Below, in pieces: positions 42,128 to 49,764 of a DNA stretch of 64,000 bases (positions are counted from its first letter, which is position 1; each line of letters begins with the position of its first letter). The position numbers were made by a program, and so were the translations under genes. The stretch comes from a virus: IMG/VR virus record IMGVR_UViG_3300031521_000029, positions 38,171 to 102,170 of that record. One strand, given 5' to 3'. The notes under the pieces are model-generated. The model did not search any database, was not told the DNA's origin, and saw only the letters and a list, made by a program, of their open reading frames with translations.

Positions 42128-43352
42128 TCTCCCATACCTTAAATTGGCATATGGCAGCATTCGTAAATTCTATCCCACCGAAGAAATAATCATCCTTGAT
42201 GATAATTCTACAGACGGAACAAAAAGCTGGTTGACAGAGTTGGTAAAAGCCGACTTAAACGTAATTCAATTTACACATGAAGGAAAGCAAGTTGGCCATA
42301 CAGTCCTATATGACATTGGAATAGGCATTGCTCATAACGATGTATTCACCATCTTCCACGCGGATATGGTGTGCGGCCCCAACTATGTTGAAAACATAAT
42401 GAAGTGGTTGAAACCGTTTGGTGTAGTTGCCGCAACAAGAATTGAACCACCACTACATCCGCCAGGAAAAGAAAAAATTGTAAAAGATTTTGGAACATAT
42501 TCAAACGATTTTAAGAAACAGGAATTTTATGATTATTGCAAAGAACTTCAAGAAAAGCCTGAAAACAATGGTGTCATTACGAGAGGCATCTTCGCACCTT
42601 GGGCAATGTACAAAGCCGACTTCCAATCCATCGGTGGACATGATAAGCTTTTTGCGCCGTTTCCATACGAAGACAGTGATATCTTTCAAAGAATGATTTT
42701 GAAAGGATTCGAAATTAACCAGAGTCGTGATGCTTTCGTATATCACTTTACGTGTAGAGGCCACAGATGGACACAGGAAGTTCAAAAGGATGACATATTC
42801 TATAAACTATGTTGCGCAAAAAACATGTCGCATTATCTTCGTAAGTGGGGGTCTTGGATTGAAAACGACGAAAATTGTTATCCTATAATCAATAACAAAT
42901 ATGATGTTGGATTTGTTGTAAATAATTGTACACCAAACCTATTGGGCATGTTAGAACCTTGGTGTACAACTTTATATACGGACTTAGATGTAAAAAGTTT
43001 TATTGACCACTTACAACCTGGAACACCATTTGATATGTCGAAACGTGTTAAAAAATTGACAGACGAAAAAACAAATGAAATTTTGTTGACGTTTGACTCT
43101 AAAAAATTAACACCAGAAAATTTCAGAATTATAACCAGCTTTTCAAAAATCATAAAAGATAGTGGCGCCATAGGAACGTTCGAATATGATATCTTTTCTA
43201 TCGAAATAAGAGGAATGTCCACGTTTCAAGATAAACTGATTAATAACGATAATGAATACTATACCAACCAACTAAGAGAAATATCTAATGATGATGTTTA
43301 TTGTACAAACACATTATTTGAAATTTATGAAAAGGTAAGAGCATCAGTTTAA
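42096..43352 (+). CDS. GT2-type glycosyltransferase with extra C-terminal domain
   Basis: A 418-residue protein. The first 260 residues form a GT2 domain: ISFIIPTRNNLPYLKLAYG, IIILDDNSTDGTKSW, FTIFHADMV (metal) and PYEDSDIFQRMILKG. The last 150 (VGFVVNNCTPNLLGMLEP; FDMSKRVKKLTDE) form a domain not recognised, with a Tyr/Asp-rich end. It is related to the 38063 enzyme. Confidence 0.85.
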   Translation: MISFIIPTRNNLPYLKLAYGSIRKFYPTEEIIILDDNSTDGTKSWLTELVKADLNVIQFTHEGKQVGHTVLYDIGIGIAHNDVFTIFHADMVCGPNYVENIMKWLKPFGVVAATRIEPPLHPPGKEKIVKDFGTYSNDFKKQEFYDYCKELQEKPENNGVITRGIFAPWAMYKADFQSIGGHDKLFAPFPYEDSDIFQRMILKGFEINQSRDAFVYHFTCRGHRWTQEVQKDDIFYKLCCAKNMSHYLRKWGSWIENDENCYPIINNKYDVGFVVNNCTPNLLGMLEPWCTTLYTDLDVKSFIDHLQPGTPFDMSKRVKKLTDEKTNEILLTFDSKKLTPENFRIITSFSKIIKDSGAIGTFEYDIFSIEIRGMSTFQDKLINNDNEYYTNQLREISNDDVYCTNTLFEIYEKVRASV

Positions 43353-43353
43353 C

Positions 43354-43363
43354 TATTTATTAG
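43354..43363 (+). promoter_or_regulatory. TATTTATT element next to a start codon
   Basis: TATTTATTAG ends one base before the ATG at 43365. One of six similar elements; no other promoter is visible for this short two-gene unit. Confidence 0.35.
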
Positions 43364-43364
43364 T

Positions 43365-43727
43365 ATGGAAGTTTTAATATTATCAAACCTTGTAGCTCTA
43401 ATTCTACTAATCTGGCTAAAATCAGATGCGATAGTAGAATGGGGAACTTTGTTTGGACTGTCAAAACTTCTAATGATAGATGAGTTCTATAGAATGAGGA
43501 CAGAGGAAACGAATCTTGGTATAAATTATCCAACGTTTTTAAAAATTAAATATAACAATTTTATTGTAAATTTGTTATCATGTCCATTATGTTTATCTGT
43601 ATGGTTGTCTTCATTTATATCATTTGTTTTATTATTCTTGGGTATTGATATTATATTACTTATTCCAACAATAACAGTATTATCGTTAATAACTTATGGA
43701 ATAATTACCATACTACTAAAACTATAA
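43365..43727 (+). CDS. multi-span membrane protein of unknown function
   Basis: A 120-residue protein with three hydrophobic segments (VLILSNLVALILLIWL; SVWLSSFISFVLLFLG; IITILLKL region) and a CPLC pair in LLSCPLCLSVW. It resembles DUF1360-type small membrane proteins. It follows the glycan island and overlaps the next gene by one base. Confidence 0.65.
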   Translation: MEVLILSNLVALILLIWLKSDAIVEWGTLFGLSKLLMIDEFYRMRTEETNLGINYPTFLKIKYNNFIVNLLSCPLCLSVWLSSFISFVLLFLGIDIILLIPTITVLSLITYGIITILLKL

Positions 43728-44014
43728 TGAATTTTAATTCTCCAAATGACTGTTACCATTTCTTGGTTGGGAATGGATTGGTTGGACTATGTCCTGAATC
43801 GCAGAATCTTATATCATGTATGGATATACTTTCTCGTATGTGTTCGTGTGACCCAGCCGAAGCAAAGCAAACAAGATTCAATCAATGCAAGCAAAATTAC
43901 ATTTCGTTTGCAGGTAGGTCACAAAACTTCGCAGCTCAATTATTATCAAAAGCTAATGATAATAGAATTAATTTTTATCTGAACAATCAATTGTTAGCAA
44001 CTATTGTAAGATAA
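43727..44014 (+). CDS. Cys-containing protein of unknown function
   Basis: A 95-residue protein with several Cys residues (CYHFLVGNGLVGLCPES; CMDILSRMCSCDPAEA). Its stop codon abuts the convergent reductase gene with no spacer. No family was recognised. Confidence 0.65.
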   Translation: MNFNSPNDCYHFLVGNGLVGLCPESQNLISCMDILSRMCSCDPAEAKQTRFNQCKQNYISFAGRSQNFAAQLLSKANDNRINFYLNNQLLATIVR

Positions 44015-44881
44015 TCATTCTATCCAATTTTTTAAAGAAGATTCTACAGAGTCGTATACAGACGACATATAAATTCCTACACTGGACAATTTTTCAGAAT
44101 TTAACACCGTATTTGACCGTGGTATTTTTGTAAGTTTGTTTAACGTTTCCAATGACTCAAAATATTGAAAGTCTTTGTCTTTATCAATGTATTTTCGAAC
44201 CATTACAGCAATTTCATCGGTTCTTATTCCACCAGGATTTGTAACATGGTAAGTCCCAAAAGGAACTCCATCATAAAGACAACGAATACATGCCGACACC
44301 GATTCTATTCGATTGGATAGTGAATTTTCAGCAACAATCAATCTATCGAACTTCATTAGTTTTGTAAGGTAGTTTCTTGGATTATTAAAACAGTCAAATG
44401 GAAGACGTATCCTCCAAACGTACTTTTTATCAAGATTTAACAAAGCCTCTTCGGCCATGACTTTTGTACCTGTGTAAAAACTACAATCAGTTTTAAAACT
44501 CAATCCTACAACATCATCTTCTTTGTAACCACCAAACGTATATCCGTTATACACACAAGCGGATGACATATGACCCAAAATTATATTGTTATCTTCACAA
44601 ATTTGTCCAAGCATGGTAGGAAACATTACATTTGCCAAAATTGTTATGTCTTTATTTTTTTCACAGTCAGCCACGGAATTTATTCCAATATATGCTGAAC
44701 AATTTACGATTGCATCTAACTTACCAAACGAATCAATTACAGCTTTTAACTCTTTATAATTGTAGTAATTACCGTCAGCTTTTCTTGATGACGCAACATA
44801 TACAGTTTCACCAATTCGACTTAGTTGATTGATAAACTCAGAACCAATATACCCTTTACTTCCAAATAATAAAATTTTCAT
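44015..44881 (-). CDS. RmlD-like NDP-4-keto-6-deoxysugar reductase
   Basis: A 288-residue SDR enzyme starting ILLFGSKGYIGSEF (NAD(P) site) with SACVYNGYTFGGYKEDD, then FYTGTKVMAEEAL, where Tyr and Lys form the YxxxK active site. RmlD and Rmd/Fcl-like enzymes reduce 4-keto-sugars such as those made by Gmd or RmlB. It overlaps the DruA-like gene by four bases. Whether it uses a GDP or dTDP sugar cannot be told. Confidence 0.82.
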   Translation of the reverse strand: MKILLFGSKGYIGSEFINQLSRIGETVYVASSRKADGNYYNYKELKAVIDSFGKLDAIVNCSAYIGINSVADCEKNKDITILANVMFPTMLGQICEDNNIILGHMSSACVYNGYTFGGYKEDDVVGLSFKTDCSFYTGTKVMAEEALLNLDKKYVWRIRLPFDCFNNPRNYLTKLMKFDRLIVAENSLSNRIESVSACIRCLYDGVPFGTYHVTNPGGIRTDEIAVMVRKYIDKDKDFQYFESLETLNKLTKIPRSNTVLNSEKLSSVGIYMSSVYDSVESSLKNWIE

Positions 44882-45630
44882 TGTAATAATTTCTCTTTCC
44901 AGTCTTTTACCAACGGTTTGACAAACATTAACTTCTTTGCCACTTTAGTTACATTATAACCAGATTCAGTATGACCCCCTAAGTAACCGGCATATTGTTT
45001 TAAACACTCTTTTGGATTCTCCCTGGCCAATCTACCTCTTTCGCCCTTTTCCTTCGCCCACATCTTCATGGGAGTTTTTCTAATATGATGTCCTTGAGTT
45101 TCGCCTATCATCATCCAATTGTCGGCTAAGTAACAACTTCCGTTTCTCAACTTTTGTTCTTTATAATCTTCATTACGTTCAGGTTGAACAAACGTCTCTA
45201 AAAGAATCAAATCATCTCCATACTTAGATTTCCATCTTTTTGACCCTTCAATTCTTAACTGTTTTAATGTTGACGATGCAGCATTTTTAATTGTTATATT
45301 AGGTGTGGCAAGACAAAATCTCGAATTGTTTGCCAAATGACATAGATTTTTTATTTTAGTGTTATTATCCCATCCAATAAACGCATCTCTAACACCAACT
45401 CCTATGGTAGCAGATGATAAACCTACTGCTCCGATATGAATTCCACTTTCAGTCTCATACACCAACCATCTGATATTTCGTGTTGGCGAGTCTTTATACT
45501 TAACATAACTGTGATATTTATCAATAGTATCTCTGAATATTTTGTTTTGTTCAGGAGTGTTACACTCCACCAAATATACTGGCGAACGATGCTTTACTTG
45601 ATAGTCAAAAAAGGACACTTGGTTAGACAT
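44878..45630 (-). CDS. DruA-like (DUF4338) protein, paralogue 1
   Basis: A 250-residue protein matching the DUF4338/DruA pattern: NIRWLVYETESGIHIGAVGLSS, DAFIGWDNNTKIKNLCHLANNSRF (in parts), LILLETFVQPERN, SCYLADNWMMIGETQGHH. DruA is the small protein of the Druantia anti-phage system; its biochemical activity is not firmly established, and DUF4338 members occur in phages. The last 40 residues are basic. It overlaps the dNMP-kinase gene by 37 bases. A role in DNA modification or counter-defence is an inference. Confidence 0.82.
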   Translation of the reverse strand: MSNQVSFFDYQVKHRSPVYLVECNTPEQNKIFRDTIDKYHSYVKYKDSPTRNIRWLVYETESGIHIGAVGLSSATIGVGVRDAFIGWDNNTKIKNLCHLANNSRFCLATPNITIKNAASSTLKQLRIEGSKRWKSKYGDDLILLETFVQPERNEDYKEQKLRNGSCYLADNWMMIGETQGHHIRKTPMKMWAKEKGERGRLARENPKECLKQYAGYLGGHTESGYNVTKVAKKLMFVKPLVKDWKEKLLQ

Positions 45631-46310
45631 AACTTAATCTCTTCATTGAGATAAGTATTGTCCAACAAGGAGTCGGTAGTAATTTTAATACCGTTTACTC
45701 GTTGTTCTCTTTCTATCACATTTTCAAGTTCTAACCTATAATCGGATTCTTTTTCACATATTGGGTCGTTCTTAGCTTCTTCATCGTTTGGCGCTTCATC
45801 AAATTGCTTCCACTCTCTATATCCAGTCTCTTTTCCAGTACAAGAATCGTATTGAATTCCACTATTGACACTATATTTCTTCAAATGAACGAACCAACCA
45901 CTCCATCTTAATTTTTGCCAATCATGAACCCAACTAACTTCATTTGGAAATCTACAGTCGCTGATAAATATTACGTGTTTAGAAACATCACAAACACTAA
46001 CAATTCTTTGTATCTGTTCTTCTACTTTGTCTACCCAATAAATTCCATTTGTTTGAATTCTTTTTTGACATCCATGGGCTACTAACAAAGGACGTATTAA
46101 CTTTTTTTCAGAAGAGTCGTCAGTCCACACATCAACACCATAATATTGTTTTAGAAATGGGCCTATTTCAATTTTTAATACGTCAGCAAATGCTAATTTT
46201 TCAGAAGTGTATCCATTTTCAGAAAGAATTTTTCTTGCCACTTTAACAAAGGTATCTTTGCCACTACGTGCAAATCCTCCGACGCCTATTACTATTGGGT
46301 TATTCTTCAT
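45594..46310 (-). CDS. deoxynucleoside monophosphate kinase (T4 gp1-type)
   Basis: A 238-residue P-loop kinase. Walker A is GVGGFARSGKDTF (residues 9-21) and the nucleotide-binding features include FISDCRFPNEV with an Arg typical of T4 gp1-type dNMP kinases. It turns dNMPs into dNDPs for DNA synthesis, including modified nucleotides in some phages. It belongs to the same minus-strand unit as the gp62-type loader. Confidence 0.78.
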   Translation of the reverse strand: MKNNPIVIGVGGFARSGKDTFVKVARKILSENGYTSEKLAFADVLKIEIGPFLKQYYGVDVWTDDSSEKKLIRPLLVAHGCQKRIQTNGIYWVDKVEEQIQRIVSVCDVSKHVIFISDCRFPNEVSWVHDWQKLRWSGWFVHLKKYSVNSGIQYDSCTGKETGYREWKQFDEAPNDEEAKNDPICEKESDYRLELENVIEREQRVNGIKITTDSLLDNTYLNEEIKLCLTKCPFLTIK

Positions 46311-46842
46311 TATAATTATCTTTTAGAGCCGACTCAACCTCTTTATCCGTCAATCCATAATTTCTACAGAAATTTTCCAACTCTTTTATTCCATTTTTTT
46401 TATTTAAAAGTAACAAAGCATAATCTTTTGCTTCTGATTTTGATATCTCGAAATATTTAGCAATCAATTCAATTATGGTTTCGTTAACAGGACTTTTAGT
46501 TACCTTTACCCAAGGATAAAAATGTCTGTCTGGCTGAATTAATCCAATAAGAAGTTGATAAAATTGTGGGGATGGAATCTTATCAAAATATTTAAATAAA
46601 TCTGAAATATCAGAGAGTATTGTAGGATTCATACTTAAAGCCTTCAATATCATGAAATGATTAAAAGACTTTTTATCCAATTCTGTTAGATTTTTAAAAT
46701 AGTCAGGGTCTTGAACCGTTCGAATGTGTTTTATATGGTCAAACAATCCAATTCCCTTTATCGTACCTTCTTCCTTTTTCTTCCTACCTTTACGTTTGAT
46801 TTCGGTTGTCGATTCGGTATTGGATTTTGGCGTTTTTATCAT
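46300..46842 (-). CDS. clamp loader small subunit (T4 gp62-like)
   Basis: A 180-residue helical protein, similar in size to T4 gp62 (187). By eye it aligns along most of gp62: FNHFMILKALSMNP with KFMVENALSQFP; YPWVKVTKSP with YGKWAKLVED; IIELIAKYFEISKSEAKDYA with LIIKLLAKRYQVNTNDAINY (written in pieces). gp62 completes the gp44/gp62 clamp loader. In T4 the two genes are adjacent; here they are 31 kb apart on the same strand. Confidence 0.8.
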   Translation of the reverse strand: MIKTPKSNTESTTEIKRKGRKKKEEGTIKGIGLFDHIKHIRTVQDPDYFKNLTELDKKSFNHFMILKALSMNPTILSDISDLFKYFDKIPSPQFYQLLIGLIQPDRHFYPWVKVTKSPVNETIIELIAKYFEISKSEAKDYALLLLNKKNGIKELENFCRNYGLTDKEVESALKDNYNEE

Positions 46843-47104
46843 ACTTTCTTATAATTCGATGTAATTCTTTAAATGAGGATGATATCAAAACTTGATTCTT
46901 ATGTAAAGAATTTATATCGTTAGTAAGTTTCTTATTCGCCTGTTCCAATTCATCTATTTTATCTGTATGTTGGTGAATCAACCAACCAGAAAAAACTGTC
47001 CATAAAGTAACTAATATAAATACTATGACACTAAATATTATCATCGGTTTCAATTGGTTCCACATCAGTTTGTGGCGAATGTGTCTTCGGATGTACGTAT
47101 CCAT
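46790..47104 (-). CDS. membrane-anchored coiled-coil protein
   Basis: A 104-residue protein with one transmembrane helix (MIIFSVIVFILVTLWTVFSG, about 21-40) and then a coiled coil (DKIDELEQANKKLTNDINSL). This is the shape of small phage inner-membrane or spanin-like proteins. The start is uncertain: an ATG at 47065 would shorten the overlap with the upstream gene. It overlaps the gp62-like gene by 53 bases. Confidence 0.65.
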   Translation of the reverse strand: MDTYIRRHIRHKLMWNQLKPMIIFSVIVFILVTLWTVFSGWLIHQHTDKIDELEQANKKLTNDINSLHKNQVLISSSFKELHRIIRKYDKNAKIQYRIDNRNQT

Positions 47105-47195
47105 CCTTGACTTCTTTAAATTTTTTACTATTACGGAAGTTCTGGTCTCTACGGTCTTTCTTCCACCTATCGTTTTTTCTGAATGTACGTCCCAT
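47031..47195 (-). CDS. small basic protein of unknown function
   Basis: A 54-residue protein from ATG 47195 (GRTFRKNDRWKKDRRD at the N-terminus), strongly basic then acidic. It starts two bases after the stop of the second DruA-like gene. A nucleic-acid-binding role is guessed from composition only. Confidence 0.6.
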   Translation of the reverse strand: MGRTFRKNDRWKKDRRDQNFRNSKKFKEVKDGYVHPKTHSPQTDVEPIETDDNI

Positions 47196-47196
47196 A

Positions 47197-48519
47197 TTAT
47201 TTACTATTTTGATGTCCGACCGCATTAAAGAAGAGAGTTTTAGATTCTTCATAATGTTGTTCAGTCATCACATTATAAAACAGTTTGTTAGGATTCAACC
47301 TATTTTCTGCTTTAAGTTTTTTATATCTTTCAATTGCCTTTGGTTTCCACCAATCCACGATGGCTTTGGTATCCTCTTTAAATAGAGGCTTCATCACTAA
47401 TTTATCCTCAGTAATTTTATTACATAAAAATTCTCTGGTATTTTCATAGAAACACGAATAATACGCACCACGTTCAAATCCATGCATATAATCTGTCTGT
47501 TTAATCCCACACGCCTTAAATATCATGGCCAAAACCCTATTCTTTGCGCCTGTGACTGGGCCTGACACGCCTTCTTTCTGTGTCATAGCTTTGTCATATT
47601 CCTCCTTCATGTGTTGTTTTAACCAACCATGCCAGTTAGAATATCCCTTTTCATAAGGTTTTATAGCAATCTTACCCTTGGTCATACCGACAGGCTTCCA
47701 CCACTTTAAACTATTATACATTGAAAACCCACCATACAAACTTGTAGTTGTCATACCAACCAACTTGCCAGGATTAGCTTCAGCAGTTATTCCTGGATGT
47801 TCCCATTCGTTTCTTACAACTCCTGAGGTTACTAACGCGGCTACGAGTTTTCCACCAAGAAAGTTACTACCAAATGGTTGAGTTGGAACGATTGTCGTAC
47901 CAATAGCAGAATGTTTTAACATTTTGTTTTTCAGTTTATTTTCAGGTGTCCAGCCAATAAACTTATCTCTATCGGATATAGAAATAACATCACTGGCAAT
48001 AGAACATATTCCTAAAACCTTATTTGTTACTTCATCTACCATTAGAAACTTAATAAATCTTCCTGGAGCCTGATTATATTCAGCGCTACTACAATAATAT
48101 CGTAATGTTGTCCACAATCTTTCCAAATATTCATTATTTACAACTATTGCCTTTGGTTGTAAATTAATAATTTCTTTAATGGTCAACTCTTCATCATTTA
48201 TATCCGTAGGACTCCATATAGTGGCTTTAGCTTGATTAGCAAATTCTTTAATAAAATTGGTAAGCAACTGCATCTCTTCCCATTTCTTACGAAATGTAAA
48301 TTCTTCGACAGACAAACTAGATAACCAATTTAAATCCGCTATTACTATCTTTTTATTATCATCAACATCAAAGGCGTCTTTACCAGTTCCAACCTTGAAG
48401 GCATCGTTATTTGGATACTCTCCGCCATTATAATTTTCCTTTTGTTTTACTTCAAAGGCCTTTTTCTTAACTTCTTCCGGTCTTGGTTCAAAATCGAAAA
48501 TGTTCGCAATATTAGACAT
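47197..48519 (-). CDS. DruA-like (DUF4338-related) protein, paralogue 2
   Basis: A 440-residue protein from ATG 48519. Its central part follows the DruA pattern: FLMVDEVTNKVLGICSIASD, DKFIGWTPENKLKNKML, TTIVPTQPFGSNFLGGKL, VGMTTTSLYGG. It has about 100 extra N-terminal and 140 extra C-terminal residues compared with the first paralogue. Similarity to DUF4338 is clear in the core but more distant elsewhere. It stands next to the first copy in the same unit, so the two may form a complex. Confidence 0.68.
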   Translation of the reverse strand: MSNIANIFDFEPRPEEVKKKAFEVKQKENYNGGEYPNNDAFKVGTGKDAFDVDDNKKIVIADLNWLSSLSVEEFTFRKKWEEMQLLTNFIKEFANQAKATIWSPTDINDEELTIKEIINLQPKAIVVNNEYLERLWTTLRYYCSSAEYNQAPGRFIKFLMVDEVTNKVLGICSIASDVISISDRDKFIGWTPENKLKNKMLKHSAIGTTIVPTQPFGSNFLGGKLVAALVTSGVVRNEWEHPGITAEANPGKLVGMTTTSLYGGFSMYNSLKWWKPVGMTKGKIAIKPYEKGYSNWHGWLKQHMKEEYDKAMTQKEGVSGPVTGAKNRVLAMIFKACGIKQTDYMHGFERGAYYSCFYENTREFLCNKITEDKLVMKPLFKEDTKAIVDWWKPKAIERYKKLKAENRLNPNKLFYNVMTEQHYEESKTLFFNAVGHQNSK

Positions 48520-48525
48520 ATACTT

Positions 48526-48555
48526 ATATTGTATGGTCACACTAATCAATGTCAA
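48526..48555 (-). promoter_or_regulatory. possible promoter for the second DruA-like gene
   Basis: Perfect TTGACA (48550-48555) on the minus strand, 18-base spacer, weak -10 CAATAT (48526-48531), six bases before the ATG at 48519. The -35 match is good and the -10 is poor. Confidence 0.4.
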
Positions 48556-49054
48556 CAGTAAAATAGTTATAAAAACCACAACACCAAGGTATTTTCATTG
48601 TTTTAAATTAAATGAATCGAATTATGCTTTATTTGATATAAAAATGGACATGCCTCTGGTAATAGGGTCGTTATCAATTATAAAATCCACAAAACTACCA
48701 ACAAATTCCACCGTATTTTATTATGAAATTGGTATGAAAGGAGGGTTTGAGAAGGGGCCGGAAAAGACAATCGAAATATCAGGCGAAGGGAAACGTCAAA
48801 AAGCGCCATTGCGATATCATTACATCGATAAAAATGTAACGACATATCACAACTTCAAAATAAATTCAGTATTATTTTCTTTATGGGATAACAATTTTAA
48901 AATGCCTATTGTGTACGGGTCGAATCAAAAAGTTCAAGCCACATTAAACCAAGTCTCAAAGGAATCGGCAATATTTTACTACCAAGAAGATATGACAGTA
49001 AAAAACTCTTTTAAATTGTTTATGACATTTGAAGGTAAAAAGTCACATTTTTAA
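48533..49054 (+). CDS. duplicated-domain protein of unknown function
   Basis: A 173-residue protein from ATG 48533, on the plus strand within a minus-strand region. It contains an internal repeat. The first unit (about 17-61) runs FHCFKLNESNYALFDIKMDMP to VFYYEIGM. The second (about 102-149) runs YHNFKINSVLFSLWDNNFKMP to AIFYYQEDM. A basic linker joins them. No family was recognised, but the duplication strongly supports a real protein. Confidence 0.7.
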   Translation: MVTLINVNSKIVIKTTTPRYFHCFKLNESNYALFDIKMDMPLVIGSLSIIKSTKLPTNSTVFYYEIGMKGGFEKGPEKTIEISGEGKRQKAPLRYHYIDKNVTTYHNFKINSVLFSLWDNNFKMPIVYGSNQKVQATLNQVSKESAIFYYQEDMTVKNSFKLFMTFEGKKSHF

Positions 49055-49240
49055 TGTGATGTCAAAGTCACATTCTCTAAGTCCATCCGATAATCCTCCC
49101 ATTAAAGCAACTTCCATTTGGATATCAGTCCTATCAAGACTAATCTTTACGATGTTATTTTTCTTGGTATCAAAAATACCATACACATGTAAATCAATTA
49201 AAATAGATTTTTTAATTTTCTTTGATTTTTTCTTAAGCAT
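49043..49240 (-). CDS. small protein of unknown function
   Basis: A 65-residue protein with a Lys-rich start (KKKSKKIKKSILI) and a beta-rich body (LHVYGIFDTKKNNIVKISLD). It converges with the plus-strand gene and overlaps it by 12 bases. The body resembles small phage proteins of unknown role. Confidence 0.6.
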   Translation of the reverse strand: MLKKKSKKIKKSILIDLHVYGIFDTKKNNIVKISLDRTDIQMEVALMGGLSDGLRECDFDITLKM

Positions 49241-49266
49241 ATGTATGGTATTATTGACTGTTACAA

Positions 49267-49680
49267 TTATACGTTTACCGTTGATGGAGTTGTAATATTA
49301 CTGACGGGGGTTACTGTGGGCGTAACACTTGAAGATTGATTTGTGATTTCCATGACAGGCATAATTTTTGCCATTTCAATTGTGGAAATTCCTTCTGACG
49401 ATGCTTTTTCTACTACAGACTTTTTAACTGGTCTCATTGCAAATACCAATTGAGGTCTTCCTTTTCCAGAATGTTTCTGTCCAATAACTGCGACAAGATT
49501 TTCTTCAGCAATAGCTTTACTCAGTCGAACTCGAATTGTTATGTCTGATGGCTTTTCTGCTGATGTAAGCATATGACTATTTGCTGCCACCAAGTCGGTG
49601 ATGGTAAAATAGGTGTCATTCGACGGCCACGAAACAATCTGTTTCGTCTTATTCTTACGTTGTGTTTTTCTAATATTCAT
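49267..49680 (-). CDS. small basic protein with disordered tail
   Basis: A 137-residue protein from ATG 49680, preceded by an AAGGAAAA ribosome site. The N-terminus is basic and Lys/Arg-rich; the middle has helix-turn-helix-like spacing (FTITDLVAANSHML; ITIRVRLSKAI). The last 30 residues are Thr/Val/Ser/Pro-rich. It could be a regulatory DNA-binding protein. Confidence 0.6.
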   Translation of the reverse strand: MNIRKTQRKNKTKQIVSWPSNDTYFTITDLVAANSHMLTSAEKPSDITIRVRLSKAIAEENLVAVIGQKHSGKGRPQLVFAMRPVKKSVVEKASSEGISTIEMAKIMPVMEITNQSSSVTPTVTPVSNITTPSTVNV

Positions 49681-49764
49681 AATTATTTTCCTTGTGTTCC
49701 TATAAATTTGGAATCTACAATCGAACACGTTACTATAAATTCCCCCATTTGTCAACCACTTTTA

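Noticed and set aside
27736-43352. A capsule or O-antigen export locus taken from a host
   Set aside because: No flippase, polymerase, ligase or ABC exporter genes are present, and the genes share the phage's overlap style and base composition.
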